The notes: a model not told the origin generated them from the letters alone. DNA of 64,000 nucleotides from Eucommia ulmoides (GCA_016647705.1 CM028326.1:3844001-3908000), one strand, 5' to 3'; shown: positions 10,300-23,425, numbered from the stretch's first letter. Made by a program: numbers and translations.

Positions 10300-11562
10300 C
10301 AAATTGTAATTTTTTAGATGGTCATGCAACATCCTTGGAATAAACCTGCAATTTCATTAAAATAAACCTACAATTTGTTTGGATGTATTAATAAAATCCC
10401 AAAACCCTAAATGTACCTATCAATCAAAGTTAATTTTTCTCAAAGTTGTTTGATTTATGGAGAAAAAACTAATAACAATTCAGATAAGCATAAATGATGA
10501 CATCATCACAATTAAACAGAAAAAAAAAATATATATCTAAGAAAAGATCAATATTTTACTTTTATAAATGAGGGTTGTAGTTGAAATTGACCCTGAAAAT
10601 TAAAAGGGGAAAATCACATTTTTAAGCCCTAAAAGATAAGTGTTTATATACATCTTGAGTTTTTTCAAGTTGCACAGTTAATCCCTCAAGTTTCACATTT
10701 ATTTCAACCTAATTTAAAATATTGTTAATAATTTTGTATAAATAACTAATTATGCTCAGCCATGTCCTAATAGAGATATTTTCATTATTTCATCACTAAA
10801 GATTAATGAAAACGTCCTAGATCAAATGAAGCACTGAATATGTTCCCATTTAGTTATTATCTTTGTGTCCTGATTTTTGTTTTTAATCCCAAAATTTTCA
10901 AATTAATGTAAAAAATGCATTTAGTAATTAAGCAAATTTTTGTTCCAAAACATTTTCAAATTTTTGAGAATATTTTTGAACTTCCTTCCAAATCTGAGAA
11001 ATAAAAAAATGTTTAATTCCTATTCGCTCCCAGAAAAATTATTCCCAATTTATTTCATAAAGATAAATGTTAAGAACTACCTCCCCACCGGCCACCACCA
11101 CCCGCCGATATTTAAAAATACAAAAAACATAACATAAACACGTCTTCGTTCTTGTTCTAAAAAAAAAAAAAAAAAAAATATTCCAAGACAATGATCACTA
11201 CCAAATATATTTGCATTCCCAGAATACTCCGGAACAAAAACAAAATTCTCCTCCCAATTTATTGAAAGTAGAATCAAAAAAACAAAAGCACTAACCAAAC
11301 GCCACCGAAATTACTAAAATATGCGCATTAGAATGCCACCGACCTATTTTCTATTAAAAAATAATAATAATTTAAGAGACCAAACGTGCAATTTAGCGCC
11401 GCTCAAGGTCCACATAAACACCATCCCAAACTTTAGGGACCGAAAATATAATTTTCCCAATTAAAAACAAAGTGTGAATGCTAAATGAGATTCATCCAGG
11501 CATCCATGATGGTCAAGATCTAGCTCACCAGAAGAACAAAACTTCACAAGCAAACTCTCCTC
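10300..11562. other. Intergenic DNA upstream of the ABCG gene
   Basis: AT-rich, with a GCACTTTTAAG-type MITE remnant at about 10610-10810 and a Tourist-type right end (CACTAACCAAACGCCACC, ending 11306) whose left end is probably near 10845. The distal promoter of the ABCG gene would lie in 11310-11700. No ORF is supported. Confidence 0.4.
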
Positions 11563-11790
11563 TTGCTCATTTTCTTGACGAAGCTGCTTCCAAACTTCAC
11601 CAATATCCCAGAACAAAAAACCCAAGTCAAGCCCAATATTGAACTACTCACATCTCTATACATTACATTCTCCATGAACCTTAAAAAAACCCACCAAATT
11701 TGTTGCGTTAGCTCATCTTCTTCTACCTCTTCTTTTTGGCCTCACATACCCCCACCCCCCCATTCTCTCTCCATCTCTCTCATCATTCAC

Positions 11791-11814
11791 ACATTCTCTC
11801 TCTCTCTCTCTCTC
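11791..11814 (+). repeat. CT-rich microsatellite in the ABCG gene leader
   Basis: A (TC)n tract lies a few bases upstream of the chosen start ATG at 11818. CT repeats in 5' leaders are common in plant genes. Confidence 0.7.
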
Positions 11815-11817
11815 CAT

Positions 11818-13584
11818 ATGGAATTGCCGGTGAAAACTCCGGTGTTCAGCAGCCGGAAAACACCCTACAGAATAGAAACCAAAAATTTGTCATACAAAAC
11901 ATCAAACACCTATGTTTTGAAGGACGTTACCTGCAAAATTGAACCGGCGGAGCTCACTGCGATAGCCGGTCCCAGTGGCGCGGGGAAAACAACCCTGCTT
12001 GAAATTCTAGCTGGAAAAACGTCACCCCGGAATCCCTCACTCTCCGGCCAAGTACTCGTCAACGGGTGTCCCTTAGATGCCAAGATTTTTCGGCGAGTCT
12101 CCGGTTATGTCACCCAAGATGATGCTCTGTTTCCATTGCTAACGGTTGAAGAAACACTGATGTATAGCGCCCTCTTGAAGCTACCCTGTGGGAAAAGGGA
12201 GGCGGCAACCAGAGTGAAATCGCTGATAAATGAGCTCGGGCTGGAACTAGTGGCGGGTTCACGTGTGGGAGAAGGATCAACCAGCGGAATCTCTGGCGGA
12301 GAGCGGCGGCGGGTCTCGATCGGAGTCGAATTGGTCCACGACCCGCCTATTGTTCTGATCGACGAACCCACTTCAGGGCTCGACTCGGCCTCGGCCCTCC
12401 ACGTAGTGGCGCTGCTCAAATTGATGACAATTCAGAAATTCAAAACCATCGTATTAACAATTCATCAACCCGGATTTCGAATCCTCGAACTGTTCGATCG
12501 GCTCGTTCTTCTCTCTGACGGGAATGTGATTCACAACGGATCACTAAAGCTTCTCGAAGAACGACTCAAAATTTCCGGCCACTTCATTCCTCCGCACATC
12601 AATGTTCTTGAATTCGCCATTGACGTTGCCTGTGGCCTGACGATTCAAACCACTGAAACAAACCACACCAAATTCTTCACAAATGGAAGAAACGGCCAAA
12701 CAGAAGGTATAAACGTCGAAAATCGGGGTCGTCATAATTCCATATTCGACGAGGTTGTGATACTAGGAGAGAGATCCTGCAAGAACATATTCAGAACAAA
12801 ACAGCTATTCGCTACAAGAGTGATACAAGCATTATTTACCGGATTTACCCTTGGAACAATTTTCATGAACGTGGGCGATGATCAAAGACAGATCGCTCTA
12901 CAAGCCCGAATTGGGTTCTTTGCGTTCAGCCTCACGTTCTTGCTCTCCTCCACGACAGAAGCCTTGCCCATATTCCTGCAAGAGAGAGGAATCTTAATGA
13001 GAGAGACATCAAGAGGTGCATACAGAGTATTCTCATACGTTTTATCGAGCACCCTAATTTTCCTACCTTTCCTCTTGCTGGTTAGCCTTCTGTACGCCAC
13101 CCCTGTCTACTGGCTCATTGGCCTGAGGCGAGAAGCAGACCGTTTTCTCTATTTTACCCTCGTGGTCTGGATGGTCATGCTGATGTCGAATTCGTTCACA
13201 GCCTGTTTCAGCGCCCTACTGCCAGACTTCATCATGGGCAATTCGGTCATTTCAGGGCTGATGGGCTGTTTCTTCCTCTTCTCGGGGTACTTTATATCTA
13301 AGGAAAACCTACCCAAGTACTGGATTTTCATGCACTACTTGAGTATGTTCAAGTACCCTTTCGAATGTTTCATGATAAATGAATATGGAGGGAAACAAGA
13401 GGGGAGATGCCTTGTGAGCGAAAGAGGGGAGTGCAACCTGAATGGGGAGGTGTTCTTGAGACAACAGGGTCTGGAAGAGTCGCAAAAATGGAGCAATTTG
13501 GCTGTGATGCTGGCTTTCATTGTAGGGTATAGGGTGATATGCTTTCTGATTTTATGGTACAGATGTTACAGGACCAGAAACTGA
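11818..13584 (+). CDS. ABCG10: ABC transporter G family half-transporter (ABCG10 type)
   Basis: An intronless gene of 588 aa, the usual length for this WBC half-transporter clade. The order is NBD then TMD, as in ABCG proteins. The NBD has Walker [10 protein letters not shown] (51-59), Q-loop YVTQDD (Q100), signature ISGGERRR (158-165), Walker [14 protein letters not shown] (178-190) and H-loop TIHQPGF (H216). A linker of about 90 residues follows, then six predicted membrane segments, starting with [13 protein letters not shown] and ending with [13 protein letters not shown]. All catalytic motifs are intact. Half-transporters must dimerise. The MELPVK start, the intronless structure and the overall sequence point to the ABCG4/8/10 group, and the neighbouring DJ-1 gene favours ABCG10. 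From memory, legume homologues have been linked to isoflavonoid precursor transport, so the substrate here is open. The frame stays open upstream to 11563 with another ATG at 11674; I chose 11818 because the upstream residues are a CT-repeat translation. Confidence 0.9.
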   Translation: MELPVKTPVFSSRKTPYRIETKNLSYKTSNTYVLKDVTCKIEPAELTAIAGPSGAGKTTLLEILAGKTSPRNPSLSGQVLVNGCPLDAKIFRRVSGYVTQDDALFPLLTVEETLMYSALLKLPCGKREAATRVKSLINELGLELVAGSRVGEGSTSGISGGERRRVSIGVELVHDPPIVLIDEPTSGLDSASALHVVALLKLMTIQKFKTIVLTIHQPGFRILELFDRLVLLSDGNVIHNGSLKLLEERLKISGHFIPPHINVLEFAIDVACGLTIQTTETNHTKFFTNGRNGQTEGINVENRGRHNSIFDEVVILGERSCKNIFRTKQLFATRVIQALFTGFTLGTIFMNVGDDQRQIALQARIGFFAFSLTFLLSSTTEALPIFLQERGILMRETSRGAYRVFSYVLSSTLIFLPFLLLVSLLYATPVYWLIGLRREADRFLYFTLVVWMVMLMSNSFTACFSALLPDFIMGNSVISGLMGCFFLFSGYFISKENLPKYWIFMHYLSMFKYPFECFMINEYGGKQEGRCLVSERGECNLNGEVFLRQQGLEESQKWSNLAVMLAFIVGYRVICFLILWYRCYRTRN

Positions 13585-14901
13585 TTTTCACGGTTTTTTC
13601 TATTTTTTATTTTTATTATTCTCTTCATTTCAGAACAGATTGCTTTGTTAAAAGTAGATGAAACTATACAGAACAAATTATTCATTATTGCTTTATAACA
13701 TAACTGTCCGTATTATTTTTCGGGATCGTATTTATAAGAACAAAATAGGCATTCATATTTTTGAATGATTTTTTTTCCCTGTTTTCGAGTATGCAAGTTA
13801 TATTAGAACATGAAAAGAAGAGCACAGAACAACTAACAGCCAGCAGCAGTGATTGAAACACATTTTGTGCTAGCTTTAACACACTACATTTGACCCTTGA
13901 GCAAACAAAAGGCTCTCATTGTATCCCGAGTATGTTTATGATTTGATGAAATTGGTAGACTGATATGAAGTGGAAACAGGCACTTCGAACTTGAGAACGG
14001 CAGAAAATTTGGGATAATGACATTCACGCACCGTGAGAGAAACAACTTGCACTGTGCAAGAAAAGACAGAACTACTCCAATTTTGTGGACAGGCTCAGCA
14101 CGGTGCGAGAGTGATCCTTCTAATTTGCGATTCTTTCTACATTAGTGTAGAACTATCGGTTAACACCAAATATTGTTTTAAGTGGTTTTTAAAAATTAAT
14201 TCTTGATTCATTTATCTTGTAAAAACTAGGATTCTGTTGCTTGTTTCTAGGCATCGGATTTAATACTTGTGGCTTAGAGCCGATGGCTACACAATTGTGT
14301 TCTTAATTAGTTAAGATAGGAACCAAATCTACCTCATAGCCGAACGAAATTGGATAGAAATAGGATTAAAAAGTAAGAGACTATCAAATTACCACAAACA
14401 CATGCCTCAACCCAATTCTCATCTCTATTCGAACTTAACTTTTATTCAGTTTCTGATAATTTAGAAATAGAAGTGACAATACAATACAATCCATGACGAT
14501 TCAACACCCCAGTTCCAGCACAATATTACGATGACTGCGCGCTAGTAATATGGTTCTAATTTGATTCCCATCAAAAAGCAGCAGTATAAAATTCACAACA
14601 CGAGAACATAGATCCGGAACAGCTCAGAAACAATTAAAGTACATAATTAAAACAAATGCATTTAAGATCCCAATAAGGTACATTAATTTCAATCTAGCTA
14701 AGCACAATTTCAATGTATATGGAACACAAAGACCACTGTACATGAGCAACACAACCAACACAATGAACACAACCAAAACATGAACACACTTCTGTTCATT
14801 TTGTTGATATTTTGATAGACTGACAGAAGGAGATTAAAAATTGATTTCACACAGTATTGATTCATGTAGCAGGTCTTATACAAGTAATAATGCACTTAGC
14901 T
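13585..14901. other. Intergenic region between convergent ABCG10 and DJ1B genes
   Basis: This holds the 3' flanks of both convergent genes. It is AT-rich with no repeat ends or ORFs I can support. The ABCG 3' UTR probably ends in the T-rich stretch soon after 13600. Confidence 0.5.
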
Positions 14902-17900
14902 CTATGGACCCGTGAAGAGCATAATCTTTGCAACCTCCAGCCCTTTCTCATGCCCTAAGAACTTCTCAATGATTGCCAGTGCAAATTCCATGGTAGTTCC
15001 CGGCCCTCTACTGGTAATGAGATTGCCATCCACCACAACTCTGTTCTCTGCTTCACTAGGATCGGACAGCTTGTTGCACATTGCAGGAAATGCGGTCGCC
15101 TTCTTACCCTGAATCCAGACCAAACATCTTCAGATAGACTGAACAAATTAGGGTAAAACTTGAAGAAAGAAATACATGGATGGGTTAGAGATGACCCAAA
15201 GTTGCACCGTGTGCGTGGATGCGTGCCTGCACATGGGTGGGAGGGTGGGTGTGTGAGAGAGGGTGCATGGGGTGCTGGAAAATATACATGAGAACATTGT
15301 CAAAAGGCAAGGATTATGTTGTTATTGGAAAAGATGACGATTTCGGTTCTAAGATTATGGTAAATTTTGGAAACATTTCATGACCTAGTAAATACAAATC
15401 AATGGTGGCCAAGCAAGATTTATCCATCCTCCTTTTTGAGTAATTTACACAAGAGCGAGCCAATTTGGTTGTCCAAATTATCCTATTTTATGAATTATCT
15501 TATTTTTTATGAATTGAGTTGTACATTTCTCCAATCACCTATGATTTAATCAAATTTACATATTGTTGTTTAAAGAAAGAAACATATAATTTTTAGCTCT
15601 ATTTTAGTCCATTATAGGAGAAAATAGCATCTAAACTGGAACGACAAAGATTAGCTAGCTAAGTGTTCCTAATTCTTACAACCAACCACTAAAACTAAAC
15701 CATAATAACTCATGAATTGGATAATTAAAAAAATAGTACAATATGCAAACTGAAGGACAACCAAACAGGCCCTAACGAAAATTGATGGATGCAGATATGG
15801 TAGTGACATTACCTTCAATAAGCCATGGGGCTCCAAGACTAAAGCGGGGGATGCACATATCGCTCCATAGGGTCTGCCTGATTCCTTTTGCTTTTTCAGC
15901 AAATTCACTAGTTCTTCAGAATTTGCAAATGCTTGGGCACCTCCAAGACCACCCTGCAAATATATAGGGAACAAAGTTGAGATAAAAGTAGGTATTTATA
16001 TAGCCCTTTCTCTCACAGCAAGTAAATAGTATTTAATTATGGAATGAAATCCCAACATACTGGCAAAACAATAAGGTCGTATGAGCCTTTGGCAGCCTCA
16101 TCAAGAAGCATATCTGCTGATAATTTCACTTTCCGAGAAGCCACTATTTCCAGTTTATCTTCAACAGATGCCACCACAACCTCAGCTTCTGCCCACCGCA
16201 GTACATCAATGATTGTAGCAGCCTCCATCTCCTCTGTGCCATTAGCAATAGGTACGAGAATCTGGAAGGGAAATGATTTCATTAATACAATAATTTAAAA
16301 AATTAAATAAATAATTAACCCAATCTGATGAAAGCAACATACCAATGGAAAGATAAATAACATACTTTAAACATCAAAATTATTAAAGAGATTAGAAGTT
16401 CTAAAACATAACCCTCGTCTCACCTTAGGAGACTTATCAGATGTCCACTTGGTTGGGTTAAATTCAACAATCTTGTATTCGTCCCCATGATTAGAACGCA
16501 TCACCTAGACACAAATAGAAGAGTCATAATCTTTCTTAGAGAGAAGATTGTTGTTGGCAAGCAAGTCAATATAGCATCTGAAAAGACCAAAAGAATAACT
16601 TGATGTATAAAATAAGTTCCATAAGAAATATATAAAAAGATGCATTTGGAAATATTGTTTGAAGGACAACCGAGAAAGAAGAAGAATAAGTAAAAGGTAA
16701 ACAAATTAGAAATAAAAGAGAAAAGAAAAAAGAAAAAGAAAGAACCAGATGACATTACACTATGTTTAACTCCAAAAGGTTTATAAATTTGATTACTGCC
16801 TTCTTTGTGTTTGCGCAATCAATCAAAAGAATAATACACGCTTTTCTTGGTCATGAACTCTAACTTTTTATTGATACTCATTCAAAGGGTTCTGCACTAG
16901 CCTTTGGCAGCACTACTTTACCCAAATCACCTCCAACACCCTAACAACATACGGTCCTTTTTCCAACAATTGCTGAAGTGCCTTGTACATCCTAGCACAG
17001 ACACCCACAATACTATTGTAAAAAATTCTTACCCATTGAATAAAAGGTATACTCTGTTCTCTTATAACATCTACTATCATGAGCAATTTTACTATTTTTT
17101 TGACAGCAAACTTTTTGGGGTTTCTAATTCTGAATATCTCAGAGTATATCATTCACCTAAAATTTTTAAGAAAACGTTGACTCATAATATAAGAATATTA
17201 GTTGTCTTTGCCTTTATGAAGACTGATCAACATAACATGAACAAGAAAGGAATCACAAATAAATAAAAAAAAAAACCATGTACCAGTGGCCCAGACACTT
17301 CCTCTGATTTTTCTTTCCCAAATAAATGCTCAACCAGAGCAACTGCGAACTCCATGGCAGTACCAGGTCCGCGACTCGTCACAACGTTTCCATCCTTGTG
17401 GACTCTGGACTCAGCTGTCTCAGCAGCATTTAACTGATCCACAAAAGATGGATAACACGTTGCCTGTACAAAACAAATAGTTCAGTGACTATAAAATCAT
17501 CAAACCCAACAATGATATACAAAAACATAATTATATTGCAACTCCTTACTTTCAACCCTTTCAGCAGGCCCCACGACCCAAGGACAATTGCTGGAGCTGC
17601 ACATATAGCAGCATAGGAGCGTCCTGCTGCAGCATGTTTTTTCACCATGCTTTCTAACATTTTGCAGTCTCTGAGATTGGTAGAGCCGGGCCATCCTCCC
17701 TGCATGGCCCAATCAGTAAATTTAATCCAAAGAATATATAGATTAAATTCAAAGCTCCAAAAACAATTAAGAGAAACAGACAGGTAGATATAATTTCAGC
17801 TAACTAGATCGCATAAACTCAGTAGGGAATATGTGTGTGTGTGTGTGTGTGTGTGTGGACGCATTGATTTAATTATACTGTAAGACGAGAAACAAATGGG

Positions 17901-18779
17901 CGATAATTTGATAAATGATACCACATCAGTAAAAGGGGTAGAAGCAATTAGAATTTTAGAACAAATTTTACACCACAAGAAGCACCACTGTTTCCTTGCA
18001 GCAAAGTCTTAAGCATTCTTACTGACTTCAGAGAATCAACGGCAGAAGAAAATAAAGAAATTTAGAAAGAAAAAAATAAGGTATCAACCGAAAGCTCATT
18101 ATCTGATGAGTGGACTGGGAAATAACACCAAACAGCAAAGTAAAGCTTAGTTTTCTGCCGTATCTTAATATAAAAACAACATACAAAATCAAAAACAATA
18201 TAAGTCACATAAGATCGCAGTAAAGATAAATCACACAAAATACTATGAACTATGTGTTTCGAGAATTCATTACTTGATTCCCGAAAACAATAAGAATTAA
18301 CACGACTTTTAATCTTTTCACAAGACCGAAACATCAGAAATTGCTTCGTCAAGAGAAATAGATCAAAACTAACCAGTTCCAGTTCAAAGAACATCATAAA
18401 TGGCTACAAAGACTGGCAAAAATTATTTAACTAGAAACATGTTTGTTATTAGCGCAGAAAAGTGATATTATTCACAGATCAAACTAGAACAAAATAGAAA
18501 TTCATCAAAATAAACACGCGCGTCGATAGAGAGAAAGAGAGAGACGATACAGGCACAGAAATGAGATCGAATTCAGTATCAGCACAATCAGCAAGGAAAG
18601 CATCAGCAACAATCTTCACTCCGCCGCACGTCTCAATCTGCAGCTGCTTCTCCACAGAAGCCACGGTGACCTCCGCACCAGCTCTACGCAGTACATCGAT
18701 CGGTACCACCGCCTCAACCGGCTCCGTTCCATTCGCAATCGGAACCAAAACCTACATGCAAACAAGATCAGTGACTAAT

Positions 18780-18814
<35 letters not shown>

Positions 18815-19108
18815 CACACACACACACAACCGCCGAACAAATCAAAAACCGAAAATAACGATGCAACAGACGAGACGAGTGATCCAGCTAACCTTTTTGA
18901 CAGCGGAAGCCATGGCCGAAACTGAGAAACGCTTTCCGAGAGGAGTACAAAAAGTGATGAATGCGCGATGCTGGGATTGTGCCGGTTGCGTGGATCTTAT
19001 ATTGAGGGGAGAAAGCGGGCATGCGATAAATCCGCGATTATGGGAGCGTGACGATGGCGTAGCTCTTAAAAGCGGATAGAGAGGGGTGAGGTGTCGCACC
19101 GCCATCAT
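14902..19108 (-). CDS. DJ1B: DJ-1/PfpI tandem-domain protein with N-terminal transit peptide (DJ1B type)
   Basis: Eight exons on the minus strand, all phase 0 and GT..AG: 19108-18893, 18751-18551, 17699-17550, 17463-17284, 16504-16424, 16261-16061, 15953-15813 and 15108-14902. The product is about 458 aa. Residues 1-65 are Ser/Arg/Pro-rich with few acidic residues, a likely plastid transit peptide ending near FSVSAMAS. Two DJ-1 domains follow. Each opens with (V/I)LVPIANGTE, which carries the conserved active-site Glu, and each has a nucleophile elbow with the reactive Cys: [12 protein letters not shown] in domain 1 and [12 protein letters not shown] in domain 2. The Gly-rich pocket loops PGGWPGS and PGGLGGA are also present. 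The short exon 16504-16424 encodes the linker between domains ([10 protein letters not shown] and on). The exon pattern repeats between halves, showing an internal duplication. Plant DJ-1 proteins are linked to oxidative-stress protection and glyoxalase/deglycase-type chemistry. Introns contain a MITE, a (GT)n tract and a C32 run. Confidence 0.9.
15457..15772. mobile_element. MITE in DJ1B intron 7
   Basis: The terminal inverted repeats are GAGCCAATTTGGTTGTCC on the left and, as reverse complement, GGGCCTGTTTGGTTGTCC on the right, with TAA directly after the right end. The core (CCTAATTCTTACAACCAACC) is shared with the elements at 3959-4227 and near 6350. It lies inside the intron between 15812 and 15109. 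Confidence 0.65.
17831..17859. repeat. (GT)n microsatellite in DJ1B intron 2
   Basis: About 14 GT units lie within the second intron of the DJ1B gene. Confidence 0.8.
18781..18812. repeat. C32 homopolymer followed by CA repeat in DJ1B intron 1
   Basis: An uninterrupted run of 32 C, then a short (CA)n tract, lies inside the 140-bp first intron. On the transcribed sense strand this is G32 a short way downstream of the donor site. The exact length could be a consensus error, since homopolymers of this size sequence badly. Confidence 0.7.
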
Positions 19109-19378
19109 ATCGCGGGCAATTCACGAAAGCTTTAGCCGGGGTGGTTGCGTTCGAGTGTACATTTCCTGTAGGTCGGCGACTTTTGGGGCCACGCTATACG
19201 GATCTTAGCCCTACCAATTGGGTCGCCCGGCCAATTTCGATCCTTCTTAGGGAGTTATATGTTTCTATCAATGCTTACCTTCTTTTTCAGGTCCCCAAAA
19301 TGGGGCCATGATTTTTTAACGGTATCCAAATAAAAAAAATAAAATCATTTAAATGGTGCTCTACAAAAATGATATTTT
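19109..19378. promoter_or_regulatory. Upstream region of the DJ1B gene
   Basis: About 270 bp between the DJ1B start and the transposon block. It is GC-richer than its surroundings near the start codon (GGGGTGGTTGCGTTCGAG). It should contain the promoter, but I see no clear TATA box. Confidence 0.35.
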
Positions 19379-20250
19379 TCACTCTTGGAATCTTCGAAGA
19401 ATTTTGTCTTTTTTTTACCCCCAAACCTTTACTCTATTAAAAAAATATATATATTATTGATGTCAGAAATTGGATCAACCAGCAGTATGGTCTGACCACT
19501 CTTTACTTGGAAGATTGTAACTGATCTAGAGAGGGCTTTCGTCCTTGCTGGGGTCTTTATTTCAGGCTGGACAGGCGTTTCCGGCCTGAATTTCGACCTG
19601 TCACCTGCACACAGGACGGGCCGAGGTGTTCTTGGCGTGTGTAAGACCCGACCTTTGTATGTGCATATTTTTAATTATATTTTAGAAATAATAATAATAT
19701 TAGAGTATAGAGGGTCATTTAAATATTATAATTATAATTTTTATGGGTCATTTTGGTATTTAAAATTTTGATTTTAGAAATTTGTGGGTTTAATAGGTTA
19801 ATTTAATTTAGATTTTAAAATTTTGGGGGTACAATTGCTATTTAAAAAAAATGTTAACATTTACCTTTGGACTTAAATATAATTTTTAAAGATTCTTGGA
19901 GGAATTAGTGTAACTTATCATAGGAGACTAAACATTGATAAGAAAGTTTAAAAAATTGGTCTTTAAGAATTTTGGGTTGAAATAAAATATTATTGATCTT
20001 ATGGGGTTAATAAGTGTATTTAATCAATAAGAGATACGACAAACTCGTTGAGGCGTTGAAGTTTTTTAATGGAGTAAAAGTTTGGGGGAAAAAATTTATG
20101 GGACCTTTGAAAGAATTTAATGCATATATTATATATACACACATATGTGTCTATATACATATATATCTATACACACACTTGTTCAAGGTTCGAGCATTCT
20201 CCATTTTATTTTATTTTTAAAATCCATCTTGATGAATCATCTTCTTCATT
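19379..20250 (+). repeat. Tandem ~1.0 kb unit, copy 1 (left part)
   Basis: This segment and 25558-26219 are direct repeats: both contain TTGGATCAACCAGCAGTATG, then CGAGGTGTTCT, GTAAGACCCGACCTTTG, and end AATCAATAAG. After two transposon insertions copy 1 continues at 23426-23525 and 25495-25557. It then joins copy 2 directly. The unit is non-coding and polar and may be an LTR or satellite-like sequence. I could not place it in a named family. Confidence 0.75.
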
Positions 20251-23200
20251 GAGTTGTTTACCCAAAAAATGCTATTTAAAAACTTAAATTCTGAAAACGG
20301 TGGATTTAAAACTTATATACCTAACGCAGGTTAGTCGGTATTCGGATCACCGATTAGGCCATTGCCTGTGTTTGGAATGGCGTAATTTAAAACGTTTTTG
20401 GTGTTGCGTATACCGATTATATGGTTTCGATTTTCAATTTTCAAATTTTTTTTCCCATTTTTTCAAAAAAATCGGTGTTCAGTTCACCGGCCATCATTGC
20501 CGACGAACTGAATGCCGGCTGCTTTTTTTTTTAAAGTAGCCGGTGTTCAGTTCATCGGCTATAGCCCATAAATACACCCAACCCCTCCAACTACCCACAA
20601 TTACACTTGCATTCAAACACCCACCCACACCTCTTGAAATAATTGGAACTACCCAATGGAATTGCATTCAAACACCCACCCACACCTCTTAGGTTAATCT
20701 CTCTTTTACACTTACTCATTTTTACTGCCCACAAAACCCACGAAACCGTATTTTTACTGCCCACAAAACCCACGAAACCCACGGTTGATCTCTCCTCCTC
20801 CTCCATCTCGATATTTCCTTTTGTTAAAGCTTGATTTATCTCACAAAAAATGTATGTTTTTTAATTTTTACCGTCAAATAATTTTTGTGTTTTTTTTTTT
20901 TTTTTTATTTATTTATTATTTTGGTGACTTTGTAATTTTATTGATTTTGTGTTTATACTTTTAATTTCAAAAAAATAATGTAGTTCGTAATCAGGTAAGA
21001 CCATGCAATTTTTTTCGGTAACCTTGCAATTTTTAGTTATGTAATATATGATTTGTAATTTCCTCTCCATTATGTTTGTTTTTTTAATTTCAGCAACCTT
21101 GCAATTTTTTTCCACTTTTTTTTTTTTTTTTATCAAATACAACTGTAGCTCCGTGAATACAATTATAGCGTGAAATCCACGAAAATGGTCTTTTTGGTGA
21201 GTCATGGCCTACCTATTTGCTTCGGTTTTGATTTTTTGACCAAATTCTTTTATAACTTTATGAAATGATGTAGAAGGATAAAAGTATCGATAATTATTAT
21301 TTAAATTATATTTATTGATAATTATTTAGAGTTTAAATGGATTAGTTTAAAAATTATTATTTAAATTATATTTATTTAGTATTTAATTATTGTTGTAGAA
21401 ATGTCAACATTTAATTGTATTATTCATTGATAATTATTTAGAGTTTAAATGGATTAGTTTGAAAATTAGTGTTTAAATTATATTTATTCAATATGTATAA
21501 ATTACTCAATATCATTGGTAATAATTCTAAACTTTGAATTTATTGTTTTGTCTTCCTTTGTGAAATACTAACTATTTGAAATGAAGAACGTTACACTGTA
21601 TTTGTACTGAGGTGGTAGGATATTAGAAAGAACTGAGTTTGGGGTGTCGTATAATATGTCTGCAGTAAAATCGATGGATGTCTATCAGGGGATTACATTA
21701 AACAATTTGATTGAGATGTTACGACCTAATGTCTTTGAGGCTGGAGTTGATGGAAATTAAAAGTTAAAGTGTAGGTTGCCTATTGCTCTTATTGGACCGG
21801 GAAATTTTCAATATATGTTATTTTCAATCAGCGACGACACAGCATTAAATCACGTGCTTCAATTACCTCTTAAGATGCCATCACTTCTTGGTGTTGAGGT
21901 GTATGTTGAGGTAGTGCAAGCATTTGATCACGGTCCAAATTTTTTTTCCCATCCTGGTTATTTTACTCAATTTTTGAGCCAGAGTGTTAATCCTTATAGT
22001 ACCACATTATTCAAACCCTTTTTTGGTTATAATATTCCTATGCCAGATCCCTAAGTTGTTAAATCCAATTACACTGTTCGACCCTCCTACATTCCTTAAC
22101 CATATAATTCACCTACTATGATTGACCGTGATGCATGCATCAGTGTTGCCACTCTACAATGTAATTATAGTGGTAGGTATGGTAAGGATGTGGTGGCAGT
22201 TGATAGTCTTCACAATGTAGAACAATCAGTATCAGGATGTTGCATTGGAGGAAGACGAGAATGTTGAGAATGACAACGAATATTTAGATGATAGGCCGAG
22301 TCGGGAAAGGAGTCAGCAATTAGAGTTGCACAGGGTTATTCCCATAATAGAGCAACCATCGTTGCCAATCGTCAGACTACGCCGACCTATTGAGCACCGG
22401 TTGCCAATCGTCAGTGAGTGACACAATTGTCACTCCCATAATAGAGCAACCATCGTCTAGTTCTGTACTGATTCCAGCTATGAGTCATGTCGTACATACA
22501 ACTAGATCGGGGAGACAAGTGTCACTAATACCGTGGTCCACGAATAACGATATTCCGATTCCGATGGAGGAACAACTGTATGCTTCGACCATGGATTTGG
22601 GACACCTGACACGGGTCAAGCATACGGGTGTAGATGAGATGGAGGAACTCCCACTTCCTCTACGCCGACAACGAAGGAATATTAGATGTAGGGGTTGCGG
22701 CACATAGTACTCTGTTTGTAGGTCTTCGTATTAATTTGTATTTCCATATTGTCAGTAAAAGTATGTAGGCGAAGACTGTTACTTTTATGTTATTTCGTAA
22801 TGTTTGTAGCATTTGAATGAAAGTAGTATTTTCTACTTTGTCTTTGAGACATGTATATATATAAACATCGTTAAACAAGTATTCCTTACCACTAAAAAAT
22901 ATATATAAGAAAATTGATGGATGGACGAAAATTAATTACTTAACACAATTAAATGTAAAATATATTTTTTCTAAATATATAATAAAAAAATATTAATTTT
23001 AAAAATCAACTTTTTAATTAAAATTTTTAAAAATACTTAATTTTTAAATAATTAAAATACAGATTTTATTAATTCAAATTACTCGATTTTTTTTATGGGG
23101 TGGGGCTGTAGCCGGCGTTCGAATCGCCGGCTAGATGGCCGGTGAACACATTACCGGGAAAGAAAAAAAATTAAAAGGTGGAAAAAGAAACTGGCGTTCG

Positions 23201-23425
23201 GTTCGCCGGCAATGATAGCCGGTGAACTGAACACCGGCTTTTTTTGGGGAAAAAAGTAAAAAAAAAATTAAAAAAAACAAAATCGTATAACCGGTGTACG
23301 CAACATTGAAGTTGTTTTTGAATAGGTGATCCAAACACCAACTAACTTGCATTGGGTATATAAGTTTTAAATCCACTGTTTTCAGAATTTAAGATTTTAA
23401 ATAGCATTTTTTGGGTAAACAACTC
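20251..23425 (+). mobile_element. MULE1: Mutator-like element with ~330-bp TIRs
   Basis: The left TIR (20251 to about 20580, starting GAGTTGTTTACCCAAAAAAT) is the inverted match of the right TIR (about 23100-23425, ending GGGTAAACAACTC). Both contain copies of a hairpin word of the form GCCGGTG-spacer-CACCGGC. The second copy of the surrounding unit, at 30525-30550, lacks the insertion. I could not find a clear target duplication. The inside carries remnants of a MULE protein. Long TIRs with a MULE-like protein support the class. Confidence 0.8.
21620..22707 (+). pseudogene. Decayed MULE transposase remnant
   Basis: Frames 21630-21760 and 21776-22054 read like the N-terminal part of a MULE protein (YNMSAVKSMDVYQGITLN, and KCRLPIALIGPGN after an in-frame stop). 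22390-22707 carries a C-terminus ending LPLPLRRQRRNI and CRGCGT-stop. The middle, where the DDE catalytic core and zinc knuckle should be, is missing or unreadable. The same C-terminal sequence occurs in MULE2, so this is one family. It is not functional as it stands. Confidence 0.6.

Noticed and set aside
12105-13520. Minus-strand ORFs opposite the ABCG10 gene
   Set aside because: Shadows of a conserved plus-strand gene with all catalytic motifs.
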